Assembly (NCBI GenBank): GCA_018822845.1
Contig: JAHJJD010000011.1
Span: 1-46,433 of the forward strand
Origin: Gammaproteobacteria bacterium
GTDB taxonomy: Bacteria > Pseudomonadota > Gammaproteobacteria > Thiotrichales > Thiotrichaceae
DNA length: 46,433 nt
Reading direction: 5' to 3'
In this document: positions 24,137 through 33,640 of the stretch, in pieces
How the letters are laid out: every line of letters begins with the position of its first letter
Position numbering within the stretch: the stretch's first letter is position 1
Notes under the pieces: generated by a model
What the model saw: only the letters and a program-made list of their open reading frames with translations
What the model was told of the DNA's origin: nothing
Database searches by the model: none
Translations under genes and position numbers: made by a program

Positions 24137-24448
24137 ATGAAATTGAATATGGCTGCCGTTGCTTTGGCAGTACTAAACCTTCATGCATGCACGGTCGTCG
24201 CGCCCGCCATAGCGCCTGCACCCAAGGCAGATATGACTCTGACCAACCCGGCTATAGCCCGCGCCGCCAACCCTGCGTCCATGAACTGTATCCAGCAGAA
24301 GGGCACGTTACAGATTGAACGCAACGCCCAAGGTGAAATTGCTTATTGCCTGTTGCCCAGCGGCAAGCGCTGTGAAGAATGGGACATGTTCCGGGGCAAT
24401 TGCCCTACCCGCACCGTGAACGTCGGCCTGAAAAAATTCGGTTTCTAG
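24137..24448 (+). CDS. DUF333-type small lipoprotein
   Basis: The 103-residue product has an N-terminal hydrophobic segment ending in LHAC, a possible lipobox. The mature part carries the DUF333 pattern: NPASMNCIQQKG, then YCLLPSGKRCEEWDMFRGNC. Proteins of this type are small envelope proteins of unknown role. ATG 24137 is chosen because AGGGGA stands before it. The stop overlaps the convergent spoVR stop in a shared CTAG. Confidence 0.8.
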   Translation: MKLNMAAVALAVLNLHACTVVAPAIAPAPKADMTLTNPAIARAANPASMNCIQQKGTLQIERNAQGEIAYCLLPSGKRCEEWDMFRGNCPTRTVNVGLKKFGF

Positions 24449-25974
24449 ACATTCAACATGTCACCGACAAGGTGATAGCTGCGCACGATACGTCCATCTT
24501 CCTCTACTGAATGGAGATGGACGTCATACCCCCACAAGCGATGCACATGACGCAGCATTTCATTGACCTCATTGTTCAATGGCCGTCGGCTATTCAGTAC
24601 ATGCTGCAAGGTGAGTGAACGGTCGCCGCGCAAGTTGACCCGTGACACCTGAATATCCGGTTCCTGCTGGCTAAGGTTGTATTGCTGGGAAAGCGATTCA
24701 CGCAAACGGCGATAGCCCTCATCGTTGTGGATCGCCATGACATTAATGGTGTTTTTGCGGTCATCGTCTTCCAGTGCGAAGAAATGGAAATCCCGCATGA
24801 TTTTGGGCGACATGAATTGCAGGATGAAGCTTTCGTCCCGGTAATTGCGCATCACATAATCCAGCGTGGACAACCAGTCGCTACCAGCAATATCCGGGAA
24901 CCAGCGCCGGTCTTCCTCGCTCGGGTTTTCACAAATACGGCGGATGTCAGTCATCATGGCAAAACCAAGCGCATATGGATTGATGCCGGAATAGTACGGG
25001 CTGTCAAAACCCGGCTGCATGACCACATTGGTATGTGAAGTCAGGAATTCCATCATGAACCCCTCGTTCACCAGGCCTTCGTCATACATCTCGTTGAGAA
25101 TGGTGTAATGCCAGAAAGTCGCCCAGCCTTCATTCATTACCTGCGTCTGGCGCTGCGGATAAAAATATTGCGCAACCTTGCGCACGATGCGGATAATTTC
25201 CCGCTGCCAGATTTCCAGTGCCGGGGAGTTTTTCTCGATGAAATAGAGAATGTTTTCCTGTGGCTCTTCAGGAAAATACCGCACGGCGCGTTCCCCTTCC
25301 TGCTCTCGCCCCCGGTGCGGCAAGGTGCGCCACAGGTCATTGATATGCTGCTGGATATAGAGTTCCCGCTCGGCCTGACGCTGCTGCTCTTCCGCTGCGG
25401 AAATCGGCGCAGGCCGCTTGTAACGGTCAACACCGTAATTCATCAGCGCGTGGCAGGAATCCAGCAGTACTTCTACGGCTTCCACACCGTAGCGCTCTTC
25501 GCACTGGCTGATATAGTGCTTGGCGAACATCAGGTAGTCGATAATGGCTTCCGCATCTGTCCAGGTGCGGAACAGGTAGTTGCCCTTGAAGAAGGAATTG
25601 TGCCCGTAACAGGCATGCGCTATCACCAGCGCCTGCATGGTCAGGGTATTTTCCTCCATCAGGTAGGCAATGCAGGGATCTGAATTGATGACGATTTCAT
25701 ACGCCAGCCCCATGCGCCCACGGCTATAGTTCTGTTCCACATTGACGAAATGTTTGCCGTAAGACCAGTGGTTGTAGAACACCGGCATACCGATGGAGGC
25801 ATAGGCATCCATCATCTGGTCGGAACGGATGATTTCGATCTGGTTGGGATAGGTATCCAGCTTGAACTTGTCACGGGCGATCCGGGCGATTTCACGCTCG
25901 TAAGTCTGGATGGTTTCAAACGTCCATTCTGAACTGGTCGAAATGTAGTTTTTCTCCTTGACAGATTCAGCCAT
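24445..25974 (-). CDS. spoVR: SpoVR/YcgB-family protein
   Basis: The 509-residue protein belongs to the SpoVR family, known from spore cortex formation in Bacillus and as YcgB in E. coli. Typical features are HACYGHNSFFKGNYLF and the NEGWATFWHYTILNEMYDEG segment with histidines and acidic residues that look metal-binding. It is the third gene of the prkA-yeaH-spoVR operon. The ATG at 25974 overlaps the yeaH stop (TGATG), and GAGGAG lies 8 bases before it. The biochemical role is unsettled. Confidence 0.93.
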   Translation of the reverse strand: MAESVKEKNYISTSSEWTFETIQTYEREIARIARDKFKLDTYPNQIEIIRSDQMMDAYASIGMPVFYNHWSYGKHFVNVEQNYSRGRMGLAYEIVINSDPCIAYLMEENTLTMQALVIAHACYGHNSFFKGNYLFRTWTDAEAIIDYLMFAKHYISQCEERYGVEAVEVLLDSCHALMNYGVDRYKRPAPISAAEEQQRQAERELYIQQHINDLWRTLPHRGREQEGERAVRYFPEEPQENILYFIEKNSPALEIWQREIIRIVRKVAQYFYPQRQTQVMNEGWATFWHYTILNEMYDEGLVNEGFMMEFLTSHTNVVMQPGFDSPYYSGINPYALGFAMMTDIRRICENPSEEDRRWFPDIAGSDWLSTLDYVMRNYRDESFILQFMSPKIMRDFHFFALEDDDRKNTINVMAIHNDEGYRRLRESLSQQYNLSQQEPDIQVSRVNLRGDRSLTLQHVLNSRRPLNNEVNEMLRHVHRLWGYDVHLHSVEEDGRIVRSYHLVGDMLNV

Positions 25975-27263
25975 CACGCCATCTCCTCACCTGTATGTTT
26001 CTTGAACAATTCGCGGAACACCGGGTAAATCTCCGCATTGTTGCGTACCCGTTGAATGGCGAACCGGTCGGCAAAATCACCTTGCAGGTGCTCATACAGA
26101 TACCACAAGCCCTGCGGATCGCGGTCGCCGATTTCAATATAAGTGTAGTACTGAACAAATGGCAGAACGTCATGCACCAGCGCATCATGGCAGTGCTGGT
26201 TATCTTCGTGCCAGTTATCACCATCGGACGCCTGCGCCACGTAGATATTCCACTCATCCGGCGCAAACCGTTCCTTGATGATTTCACCGGTTAGGTTGAG
26301 TGCGCTGGAAACCACCGTACCGCCGGTTTCACGGGCGTAGAAAAAGGTTTCCTCATCCACTTCCTGCGCCTGGGTGTGGTGGCGGATAAACACCACGTCA
26401 ATCTTTTCGTAATTCTTTTTCAGGAACAAATACAGCAGGAAAAAGAAGCGCTTGGCCGTATCCTTGATTTCCTGCGTCATGGAACCGGATACATCCATCA
26501 CGCAAAACATGACCGCCTTGGGTGACGGCTTGGGGACTTTTATCTTGAGATTGTACTTGAGGTCGAAATCGTCCAGCCACGGAATGGCATGCATACGCAC
26601 ATTCAGGTGTTCGAGCTCAGTTTTTAAAATCAGGCGCTGCTCTTCGACTTCATCGCAGGCTTCGCGTGTATCCAGCTCCTCCAGTTCCGCCAGCACTTCA
26701 CGGCGGCGGCGACGCTCCTTGCCACGCAGGGCAATCCGGCGGGCATGGGCGCTGCGCATGGAACGCACGATATTGATCTGTGCCGGGTTGCCTACTTCGC
26801 TGACCCCGGCGCGTTTGTAATCAAACGAATCCATGCTCAGCAACTGGCGTTTGACCATATTGGGCAGAGCCAGATCTTCAAACAGGTATTCGAGGAATTC
26901 CTTCTGCGAAATCTGGAAGACAAAATCATCCATGCCGTCGCCAGAATTGGAAGCATCCCCGGAGCCACTTCCGCCACCTCCCCCACCGGGTGGACGCTGA
27001 ATACGGTCGCCTTCGATGAACTCCTTGTTGCCGGGGTGAACCACATCGCGCCTGCCGCCCTGCCCGTGGCGGAACACAGGCTCGGAAATGTCGCGCTTAG
27101 GGATCGTGATGCTTTCCCCCTGCTCCATATCCGTAATATTGCGGCGGCTGACCGCATCCGACACGGCGCGGCGAATCTGTTTCTGGTAGCGCTTGAGGAA
27201 GCGTTCCCGGTTTACCAGACTCTTGTTCTTGCTGTTCAGTCGACGGTCAACGATGTAAGCCAT
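25974..27263 (-). CDS. yeaH: YeaH/DUF444 protein with a von Willebrand A domain
   Basis: The 429-residue protein has a basic N-terminal region, a glycine/serine-rich linker (92-108) and a C-terminal von Willebrand factor A domain. The metal site DxSxS is at residues 257-261 ([10 protein letters not shown]). It is a YeaH homologue and lies 15 bases after prkA. YeaG and YeaH together support survival under long nitrogen starvation in E. coli. No catalytic activity is evident. Confidence 0.94.
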   Translation of the reverse strand: MAYIVDRRLNSKNKSLVNRERFLKRYQKQIRRAVSDAVSRRNITDMEQGESITIPKRDISEPVFRHGQGGRRDVVHPGNKEFIEGDRIQRPPGGGGGGSGSGDASNSGDGMDDFVFQISQKEFLEYLFEDLALPNMVKRQLLSMDSFDYKRAGVSEVGNPAQINIVRSMRSAHARRIALRGKERRRRREVLAELEELDTREACDEVEEQRLILKTELEHLNVRMHAIPWLDDFDLKYNLKIKVPKPSPKAVMFCVMDVSGSMTQEIKDTAKRFFFLLYLFLKKNYEKIDVVFIRHHTQAQEVDEETFFYARETGGTVVSSALNLTGEIIKERFAPDEWNIYVAQASDGDNWHEDNQHCHDALVHDVLPFVQYYTYIEIGDRDPQGLWYLYEHLQGDFADRFAIQRVRNNAEIYPVFRELFKKHTGEEMA

Positions 27264-27278
27264 GCAGCTCTCCTTTAT

Positions 27279-29204
27279 TTACTGCGACTTGCGTACCCGC
27301 AGATACCATTCAGCCAACAGGCGCACCTGCTTCTCGGTGTAACCACGCTTCATCATGCGTTCAACGAAGTTGTCGTGCTTGCGCTGCTCATCCGCCGTGG
27401 ATTTGGCACCGTAGGAAATGACCGGCAACAGGTCTTCGGTACTGGAGAACATTTTCATCTCAATCACGCGACGCAGCTTTTCATAGCTGGTCCAAGCCGG
27501 GTTGCGGCCACCGTTGTTGGCACGGGCGCGCAGTACGAAGTTAACGATCTCGTTACGGAAATCTTTCGGATTGCTGATGCCTGCCGGTTTCTCGATTTTT
27601 TCCAGGTCGCCGTTGAGCGCCGCCCGGTCGAGAAATTCGCCAGTCTCAGGGTCGCGGAATTCCTGATCCTGAATCCAGAAGTCGGCGTAGCTTACATAGC
27701 GGTCGAACAGGTTCTGGCCATACTCGGAATAGGATTCGAGGTAAGCCGTCTGGATTTCCTTGCCGATGAAATCAACATAGCGCGGTGCCAGATATTCCTT
27801 GATGAAGCGGATGTAACGATCCTGCACTTCACGCTGGAATTGTTCCTTCTCAATCTGGCGCTCCAGCACATACATCAGGTGTACCGGGTCAGCCGCCACT
27901 TCGGTCGCATCGTAGTTGAACACTTTCGACAAAATCTTGAAGGCGAAACGGGTGGAAAGACCGCTCATGCCCTCATCCACGCCAGCCGCATCCTGGTATT
28001 CCTGGATGGTTTTGGCTTTTGGATCAATATCTTTCAGGTTTTCACCGTCGTAGATACGCATCTTGGAAAACAGGTTGGAATTGTCCGGCTCCTTCAGACG
28101 CGACAGCACAGTAAACTGCGCCAGCATCTTGAGGGTATCCGGTGCGCATGGAGAAGCAGCCAGAGAACTGTTTATCAGCAACTTTTCGTAAATCTTGACC
28201 TCTTCAGCCACCCGCAGGCAGTAAGGCACCTTGACGATGGAAACACGGTCAATGAACGCCTCGTTGTTGCGGTTGTTCTTGAAAGTCTGCCATTCCGATT
28301 CATTGGAGTGCGCCAGAATGATGCCCGAAAACGGAATGGCACCAATGCTTTCCGTACCGTTGAAATTGCCTTCCTGGGTCGCAGTCAGCAGTGGATGCAG
28401 CACCTTGATTGGTGCCTTGAACATTTCCACAAACTCCATCAAACCCTGGTTGGACAGGCACAAACCACCGGAATAGCTGTAGGCATCCGTATCGTTCTGC
28501 GGGTAATCCTCCAGCTTGCGGATATCGACCTTACCGACCAGCGAGGAAATATCCTGGTTGTTTTCGTCACCCGGTTCGGTTTTGGATACAGCAATCTGGT
28601 TCAGGCGTGAGGGGTAACGCTTGACCACGCGGAATTTGCTGATGTCACCGCCGAATTCGTGCAGGCGTTTAACCGCCCACGGTGACATGATGGTTTTCAG
28701 GTAACGCTGCGGGACGCCATAATCCTCTTCCAGAATCGCACCATCTTCCTCGACATTGAACAGGCCCAGCGGGGATTCATTGATCGGGGAACCCTTGATG
28801 CAATAGATTGGTGCTTTCTCAATCAGCGCTTTCAGACGCTCGGCCAACGAAGACTTGCCACCACCGACCGGCCCCAGCAGATACAGTACCTGCTTGCTTT
28901 CTTCCAGCCCCTGTGCTGCATGACGAAAGAAGGACACTATCTGCTCGATACTGTCTTCCATACCATAAAATTCGGAAAATGCAGGATAACGGCGTATAAT
29001 CTTGTTCGCAAAAATCCGGCTCAAACGCGGATCGCGGGAAGTGTCTACCAACTGTGCCTCACCAATCGCATACAACAAACGCTCGGCAGCAGTTGAGTAA
29101 GCCATTGGGTCTTCCTTGCAAATGTCCAGGTATTCTTGCAGGGAATATTCTTCTTCTTGTAAAGCTTCGTAACGGGACTGATAGTGACTAAATATATTGC
29201 TCAT
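27279..29204 (-). CDS. prkA: PrkA/YeaG AAA+ serine protein kinase
   Basis: The 641-residue product is a full-length PrkA. An AAA+ domain carries the Walker A motif GPVGGGKSS at 111-119, and a C-terminal region shows weak kinase-like similarity in the family. The family includes E. coli YeaG, a stress kinase also reported to act as an ATP-dependent protease in Bacillus. It leads the operon with yeaH and spoVR. A sigma-54 promoter lies about 90 bases upstream, in line with nitrogen control of yeaGH in E. coli. Confidence 0.95.
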   Translation of the reverse strand: MSNIFSHYQSRYEALQEEEYSLQEYLDICKEDPMAYSTAAERLLYAIGEAQLVDTSRDPRLSRIFANKIIRRYPAFSEFYGMEDSIEQIVSFFRHAAQGLEESKQVLYLLGPVGGGKSSLAERLKALIEKAPIYCIKGSPINESPLGLFNVEEDGAILEEDYGVPQRYLKTIMSPWAVKRLHEFGGDISKFRVVKRYPSRLNQIAVSKTEPGDENNQDISSLVGKVDIRKLEDYPQNDTDAYSYSGGLCLSNQGLMEFVEMFKAPIKVLHPLLTATQEGNFNGTESIGAIPFSGIILAHSNESEWQTFKNNRNNEAFIDRVSIVKVPYCLRVAEEVKIYEKLLINSSLAASPCAPDTLKMLAQFTVLSRLKEPDNSNLFSKMRIYDGENLKDIDPKAKTIQEYQDAAGVDEGMSGLSTRFAFKILSKVFNYDATEVAADPVHLMYVLERQIEKEQFQREVQDRYIRFIKEYLAPRYVDFIGKEIQTAYLESYSEYGQNLFDRYVSYADFWIQDQEFRDPETGEFLDRAALNGDLEKIEKPAGISNPKDFRNEIVNFVLRARANNGGRNPAWTSYEKLRRVIEMKMFSSTEDLLPVISYGAKSTADEQRKHDNFVERMMKRGYTEKQVRLLAEWYLRVRKSQ

Positions 29205-29229
29205 ATTTTTCCCCTTCGTGGTTGACAGC

Positions 29230-29248
29230 GTGCAGAAACATTCTGCAC
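29230..29248. repeat. Palindrome in the prkA leader
   Basis: GTGCAGAA (29230-29237) and TTCTGCAC (29241-29248) pair perfectly around ACA. It lies 26 bases before the prkA start and after the predicted sigma-54 start site, so it may form a leader hairpin or bind a regulator. Confidence 0.5.
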
Positions 29249-29294
29249 CGCAACATCCTTCATGGATTCTTCCATAGTTCGATACTGACAGCTT

Positions 29295-29309
29295 GCAAGG
29301 CGAATGCCA
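29295..29309 (-). promoter_or_regulatory. Sigma-54 promoter of prkA-yeaH-spoVR
   Basis: Read on the minus strand, TGGCATTCGCCTTGC matches the consensus TGGCACGN4TTGC with the correct GG-N10-GC spacing. Transcription would start near 29283, giving a leader of about 79 bases. E. coli yeaGH is also transcribed by sigma-54 with NtrC. Confidence 0.75.
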
Positions 29310-29531
29310 AATGGCTACAAACTGATAGTAGTTGTTGAACCCTCATATCTGTTTGGACTACAGATGCACCCAAAAGTGTAGTTTTTGTTTCGTCATTTGT
29401 AATTATGCCTGCTTGTTTGTATTTATTCTGTTCACAATTTAGCCTAGCTATCAGGCAGTCGCAGAAAAATCTGATGGGCGGGAAAAGCATGCTAAAGTCA
29501 ATGCATCAAAACATAATAACAGGAGTGCTGT

Positions 29532-31331
29532 GTGAAACTTGCCACCTTCAACCTCTACCAGTTCGTCGCCCCCGGCTATTACTGGTATGAACGGGACGAG
29601 CACAACACCTATACCACCGCCGAGTGGCAACAGAAAACCAACTGGATCACTACCCGGCTGCGCCAGATGGATGCCGATATCGTTGGATTTCAAGAAGTTT
29701 TCAGCATCCCGGAACTGCATGAACTCTGCGCCAGAGCCGGTTACCCGCATTTTGTCACGGTAGATGAAGCGGGCGCAAACGCCGCTGACGACAGGGTTTA
29801 TTGCAAATCCGTCGTCGCACTGGCATCCCGCTTTCCAGTCAGCGCCATCCATCCGGTTGACATTCCTGCCGAGGTGCGCAACGACTTGCCGATACCACAC
29901 AATTTCCGTTTCAGCCGGAAACCCATCTGCGCTGATATTGATACCCCCGACCTTGGCAAGGTTACTGTGTATGTGTTGCACCTAAAATCCAAGCGTCCTG
30001 TCAGTCTGGATATGCATTACGCAGACAAGCTGGAATGGCGTTACCGGGTGCGCGACACCCTGCGCCGCTTGTCACGCGGCACAATAGCCTCGCTGCTTCA
30101 GCGCGGCATAGAGGCCACCCTCATCTACCATCACGCCACCCACTGGCTGGAACAGGGCAAAGATAGCCCCATTATAGTGCTTGGTGATTTTAACGATGCA
30201 CAGGATTCCCACCCTTTTGGTGCACTGACCATGCAAGATCGAATTTTCAGCATTGGTGGGCTGGAACCTGAAGAATGGCCAGAGGGAATTGGCACATTCC
30301 TGCACGAATACCGGCTGGCGGATACTTTCCGGCTGGCACCCAACATGCGTCACCGGGTACGTCCATTTACCAAAATACACCGTGGGGAAGGTGGCGTGCT
30401 GGACTACATCCTCGTCTCCAATGCCTTGAACAGCAAAAACCCTGAGGCACAGGCAGAAGTTACCCACTATCAGGTCTGGAACAAGCACCTGGATGCCGAT
30501 GGCATCGAAGACCGCCTGCAATCCGACCACGGGCAGGTTTGCGTGGAATTATTGCCCTGCAATGCACCATCCATCCATGCACCCGAGGTGCAGCAAAAAC
30601 CGGCACATACGGTCAACGCACTGGCCGACATCGTTACCCGGCAGGATTTCGTGGAATACGCTGGTGGCGTGTTCCAGTCGCACCTGCATTTTCGCCAGTG
30701 GAGCAGCGAGGACAAATGGAAATATTTCTGGTCGTTCTTTTTTGACACCGAACACGGCTGGGTTACGTCCATTTATGGCACAGTGCCAGTCAGCGAACTC
30801 TATCAAAAACAGCGGCATAGTATTGAACACATCATTCCGCGCGATTTCCTCGACCGCTATCTGGCGCGCAAGGGTGCGCCCCGCCATGTACGTTATGGTG
30901 CGACTGTCAACCCGTTCAACCTTGCCCCTTCGGAACGCGGCCTCAATGCCAAACGTTCCAATTTCGGGTTCGATTTCGAGGATAACCACATCGTGCGCCC
31001 CTACCATATGGAACTATACCCGGAAAGCTTTTCCGGCACCGGTTTCGACGCCGACCACGAATGGGTGATCCCGTCACGCAACCGGGGCGACATTGCGCGT
31101 TCCATCCTGTATATGCTGCTGATCTATGAAATCGACGAACTGTACAACCGGCACATCGACACGCTGGTTCACTGGGCGAAACTCGACAGCCCCAGCGCGT
31201 GGGAAATTGCCTACAACAACTGGGTATACGCCCACAGAGGTATCCGCAACCCGTTCATCGACACGCCGGAAAATGCCTTGGTATTACTTGACAACAGGGA
31301 TTTACTGCTATCACTGGAGGTGGAGAAATAA
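29532..31331 (+). CDS. Fusion of a DNase I-like (EEP) domain and an endonuclease I-type domain
   Basis: Residues 1-340 form an endonuclease/exonuclease/phosphatase domain: FNLYQ, Glu55 in FQEV, His150 in VLHLKSK, GDFNDAQ (Asp219, Asn221), Asp291 in LDYIL and SDH at 331-333. Residues about 365-599 resemble the endonuclease I family: SIEHIIPRDF (Glu432, His433), NPFNLAPSERGLNAKRSNFGF from 460. Both active sites look complete. There is no signal peptide, so it should act in the cytoplasm. GTG 29532 has GGAG 6 bases before it. The substrate may be DNA; repair, nucleic-acid salvage or defence are all possible. Confidence 0.75.
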   Translation: MKLATFNLYQFVAPGYYWYERDEHNTYTTAEWQQKTNWITTRLRQMDADIVGFQEVFSIPELHELCARAGYPHFVTVDEAGANAADDRVYCKSVVALASRFPVSAIHPVDIPAEVRNDLPIPHNFRFSRKPICADIDTPDLGKVTVYVLHLKSKRPVSLDMHYADKLEWRYRVRDTLRRLSRGTIASLLQRGIEATLIYHHATHWLEQGKDSPIIVLGDFNDAQDSHPFGALTMQDRIFSIGGLEPEEWPEGIGTFLHEYRLADTFRLAPNMRHRVRPFTKIHRGEGGVLDYILVSNALNSKNPEAQAEVTHYQVWNKHLDADGIEDRLQSDHGQVCVELLPCNAPSIHAPEVQQKPAHTVNALADIVTRQDFVEYAGGVFQSHLHFRQWSSEDKWKYFWSFFFDTEHGWVTSIYGTVPVSELYQKQRHSIEHIIPRDFLDRYLARKGAPRHVRYGATVNPFNLAPSERGLNAKRSNFGFDFEDNHIVRPYHMELYPESFSGTGFDADHEWVIPSRNRGDIARSILYMLLIYEIDELYNRHIDTLVHWAKLDSPSAWEIAYNNWVYAHRGIRNPFIDTPENALVLLDNRDLLLSLEVEK

Positions 31332-31335
31332 TGGA

Positions 31336-31740
31336 TCAGAACTTCAGCTGCCATTCAACCCGGTCTTTTTTCAGGCGAAACCGCCCAACCTTGCTGCGAT
31401 TGATAGCTGGAAATAGTTTATCAGTAACTTTGTCAGTAAGTTTATTGTAAGCATCTTCGCGAATCTCAGCCACGTTCTGGTCGGAACGCTCCTTGCACTC
31501 GTCATAGCTCAAACCTACCGGACACGCTGTCTGTTTCAAAAACAGATCCAGATTATTACTTCCCTGCCGAAGCGGTAAATTGGGGCGGATTCCAAGAGCG
31601 CGGAACCCAAGCTCCCCCTCTGACGCCTGACCAGGCACACTAAATGCTGGCATACCACCCACTGTATTTTTTGTTGCATTGGCGGCACAACCGGCAACCA
31701 GCAAACAAACCACCCAGATCATAAAAAAGCCCTTACTCAT
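31336..31740 (-). CDS. Small lipoprotein of unknown function
   Basis: The 134-residue product from ATG 31740 starts MSKGFFMIWVVCLLVAGCAAN, a lipoprotein signal with LVAGC. The mature part has a conserved-looking pair of cysteines (TACPVGLSYDEC) and a basic C-terminus. The frame is open to 31785, but the extra residues are encoded by tandem repeats and are unlikely to be real. It converges on the nuclease gene with a 4-base gap. I do not recognise the family. Confidence 0.65.
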   Translation of the reverse strand: MSKGFFMIWVVCLLVAGCAANATKNTVGGMPAFSVPGQASEGELGFRALGIRPNLPLRQGSNNLDLFLKQTACPVGLSYDECKERSDQNVAEIREDAYNKLTDKVTDKLFPAINRSKVGRFRLKKDRVEWQLKF

Positions 31741-31760
31741 CTGCCCCTGCTTTATTCCAT

Positions 31761-31799
31761 ACAATCTGTCACAACAATCTGTCACAACAATCTGTCACA
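31761..31799. repeat. Three exact tandem copies of a 13-base unit
   Basis: ACAATCTGTCACA is repeated three times without change (31761-31773, 31774-31786, 31787-31799). It lies 21 bases before the lipoprotein start, where its promoter should be. On the minus strand the unit reads TGTGACAGATTGT. It could be a set of operator sites or slipped-strand repeats. Confidence 0.85.
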
Positions 31800-31888
31800 C
31801 TTATAAACTTTATAGGCTATTCCCTTGCGGGATGCGAGTAAATCTTGTGCCGACATACTGGGGGGTTTCTTAAACGCGCAGTGAATCC

Positions 31889-31894
31889 TATAAT
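31889..31894 (+). promoter_or_regulatory. -10 element of proS
   Basis: A consensus TATAAT is 34 bases before the proS start. The matching -35 region is weak (TTCTTA at 31867-31872, spacing 16). It is the best housekeeping promoter candidate in this gap. Confidence 0.45.
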
Positions 31895-31927
31895 CTGCTG
31901 TTTCCATTCCCGGACAAAGAAAGAACA

Positions 31928-33640
31928 ATGCGAGTTTCCCGATTCCCCATTTCCACCCTGCGTGAAACCCCGGCAGACGCCGAGGTCATCAGCCACCAAT
32001 TGATGCTGCGCGCTGGCCTGATCCGCCGCCTCGCTTCCGGTTTGTATACATGGATGCCGTATGGCCTGCGGGTGCTGCGCAAGGTCGAAGCCATCGTGCG
32101 TGAAGAGATGAACAACGCTGGCGCTGTCGAAGTGCTGATGCCTTCCGTACAACCGGCTGAACTGTGGCAGGAATCAGGCCGCTGGGAAAAATACGGCGCG
32201 GAACTGTTGCGCATCCGTGACCGCCACCAGCGCGATTTCTGCTATGGCCCAACGCACGAAGAAATCATCACTGATTATGCCCGCAAGGAATTGAGCAGCT
32301 ACAAGCAGTTGCCGATCAATTTCTACCAGATTCAAACCAAGTTCCGCGATGAAGTACGCCCACGTTTCGGCGTGATGCGTGCGCGCGAATTCCTGATGAA
32401 GGATGCCTATTCCTTCCACCTCACACAGGAATCCTTGCAGGAAACCTATGACGCGATGTTCGCGGCTTACTCGCGCATCTTCCAGAGGCTGGGGCTGGAT
32501 TTCCGCCCGGTACAAGCCGATACCGGCTCCATCGGTGGCAACGCCTCGCACGAATTCCACGTATTGGCCGATTCCGGCGAAGACGCCATCGCCTTCGCAT
32601 CTGGTAGCAACTACGCGGCGAACATCGAGTTGGCGGAAGCAGTTTCCCTGATCGCCGAACGCGCTGCCCCAACCGAAACCATGCGCGAAGTCGACACGCC
32701 CAATGCCAAAACCATTGAAGAACTGGTGGCCCAATTCGACCTGCCAATCGAAAAGACTGTCAAAACCCTGATCGTGGCAGCGGCTGAAGATGCAGAGGCT
32801 GATTTCATCGCCCTGCTGGTGCGCGGTGACCACACCCTCAACGAAATCAAGGCCGAAAAGCTGCCCGGTGTAGCTAACCCCTTACGCTTTGCCCGCGAAG
32901 ATGAAATCCGCCCATTGATTGGCGCTGGCCCCGGTTCACTCGGCCCGGTTGGCCTGAATATTCCTCTCATCGTTGACCGCACTGTCGCCAACATGTCCGA
33001 CTTCGGCGCGGGCGCAAACATTGACGGCAAGCACTATTTCGGCATCAACTGGGAACGTGATGTCGCCCTGCCCCAGGTTGCCGACCTGCGCAATGTCATG
33101 GAAGGCGACCCCAGCCCGGATGGCTGCGGCACACTTGCCATCGTGCGCGGCATTGAAGTCGGTCACATCTTCCAGTTGGGCAAAACCTATTCCGCCAAAT
33201 TGAACGCCACCGTGCTGGATGAAAGCGGTCGGGCGCAAGTCATGACCATGGGGTGCTACGGCATTGGCGTTTCCCGCGTAGTGGCTTCTGCCATTGAGCA
33301 GAACAACGACGAATTCGGTATCCGCTGGCCTGCGGCGATTGCACCGTTCACCGTGGTGATTGCCCCGCTGAACATGCAGAAATCACCGGAAGTCGCTGCC
33401 AAGGCGGAAGAGCTGTACGCCGAACTGCAAGCAACGGGAGTGGATGTGCTACTGGATGACCGCACCATGCGCCCCGGTGCGATGTTTGCCGACCATGAAC
33501 TGCTGGGCATCCCACACCGTATTGTGGTGTCGGATCGCGGCTTGAAAGCTGGCGAACTGGAGTACAAGGCACGCAGCGGCGGTGATGCCGAAAAGATTCC
33601 GATGGCTGATATTGTTAAATTTGTGAAGGATAAACTGTAA
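31928..33640 (+). CDS. proS: Prolyl-tRNA synthetase
   Basis: ProS charges tRNA-Pro. The 570-residue protein is the bacterial type with the class II motifs: motif 1 near [22 protein letters not shown], motif 2 [24 protein letters not shown] region, and motif 3 [13 protein letters not shown]. The editing insertion between motifs 2 and 3 is present (TVKTLIVAA to the GPVGLN segment), so it can clear mischarged Ala-tRNA-Pro. The C-terminal anticodon-binding domain is complete. Its stop overlaps the purH ATG by one base. Confidence 0.97.
   Translation: MRVSRFPISTLRETPADAEVISHQLMLRAGLIRRLASGLYTWMPYGLRVLRKVEAIVREEMNNAGAVEVLMPSVQPAELWQESGRWEKYGAELLRIRDRHQRDFCYGPTHEEIITDYARKELSSYKQLPINFYQIQTKFRDEVRPRFGVMRAREFLMKDAYSFHLTQESLQETYDAMFAAYSRIFQRLGLDFRPVQADTGSIGGNASHEFHVLADSGEDAIAFASGSNYAANIELAEAVSLIAERAAPTETMREVDTPNAKTIEELVAQFDLPIEKTVKTLIVAAAEDAEADFIALLVRGDHTLNEIKAEKLPGVANPLRFAREDEIRPLIGAGPGSLGPVGLNIPLIVDRTVANMSDFGAGANIDGKHYFGINWERDVALPQVADLRNVMEGDPSPDGCGTLAIVRGIEVGHIFQLGKTYSAKLNATVLDESGRAQVMTMGCYGIGVSRVVASAIEQNNDEFGIRWPAAIAPFTVVIAPLNMQKSPEVAAKAEELYAELQATGVDVLLDDRTMRPGAMFADHELLGIPHRIVVSDRGLKAGELEYKARSGGDAEKIPMADIVKFVKDKL

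Larger units (their letters stand above)
29205..29531. other. 327-base divergent intergenic region
   Basis: This gap separates prkA (minus) and the nuclease gene (plus). It holds the palindrome at 29230-29248, the sigma-54 promoter at 29295-29309, and two interleaved inverted repeats at 29347-29365 (ATCTGT/ACAGAT) and 29357-29382 (ACTACA/TGTAGT). The latter lie about 75 bp upstream of the predicted start, where an enhancer-binding protein could bind. The plus-strand promoter for the nuclease gene is not obvious. Confidence 0.5.

Noticed and set aside
26745-28610. A 621-codon open frame on the plus strand
   Set aside because: It lies antisense to yeaH and prkA, both clearly recognised. Its product has no known motif and looks like a codon-bias shadow.
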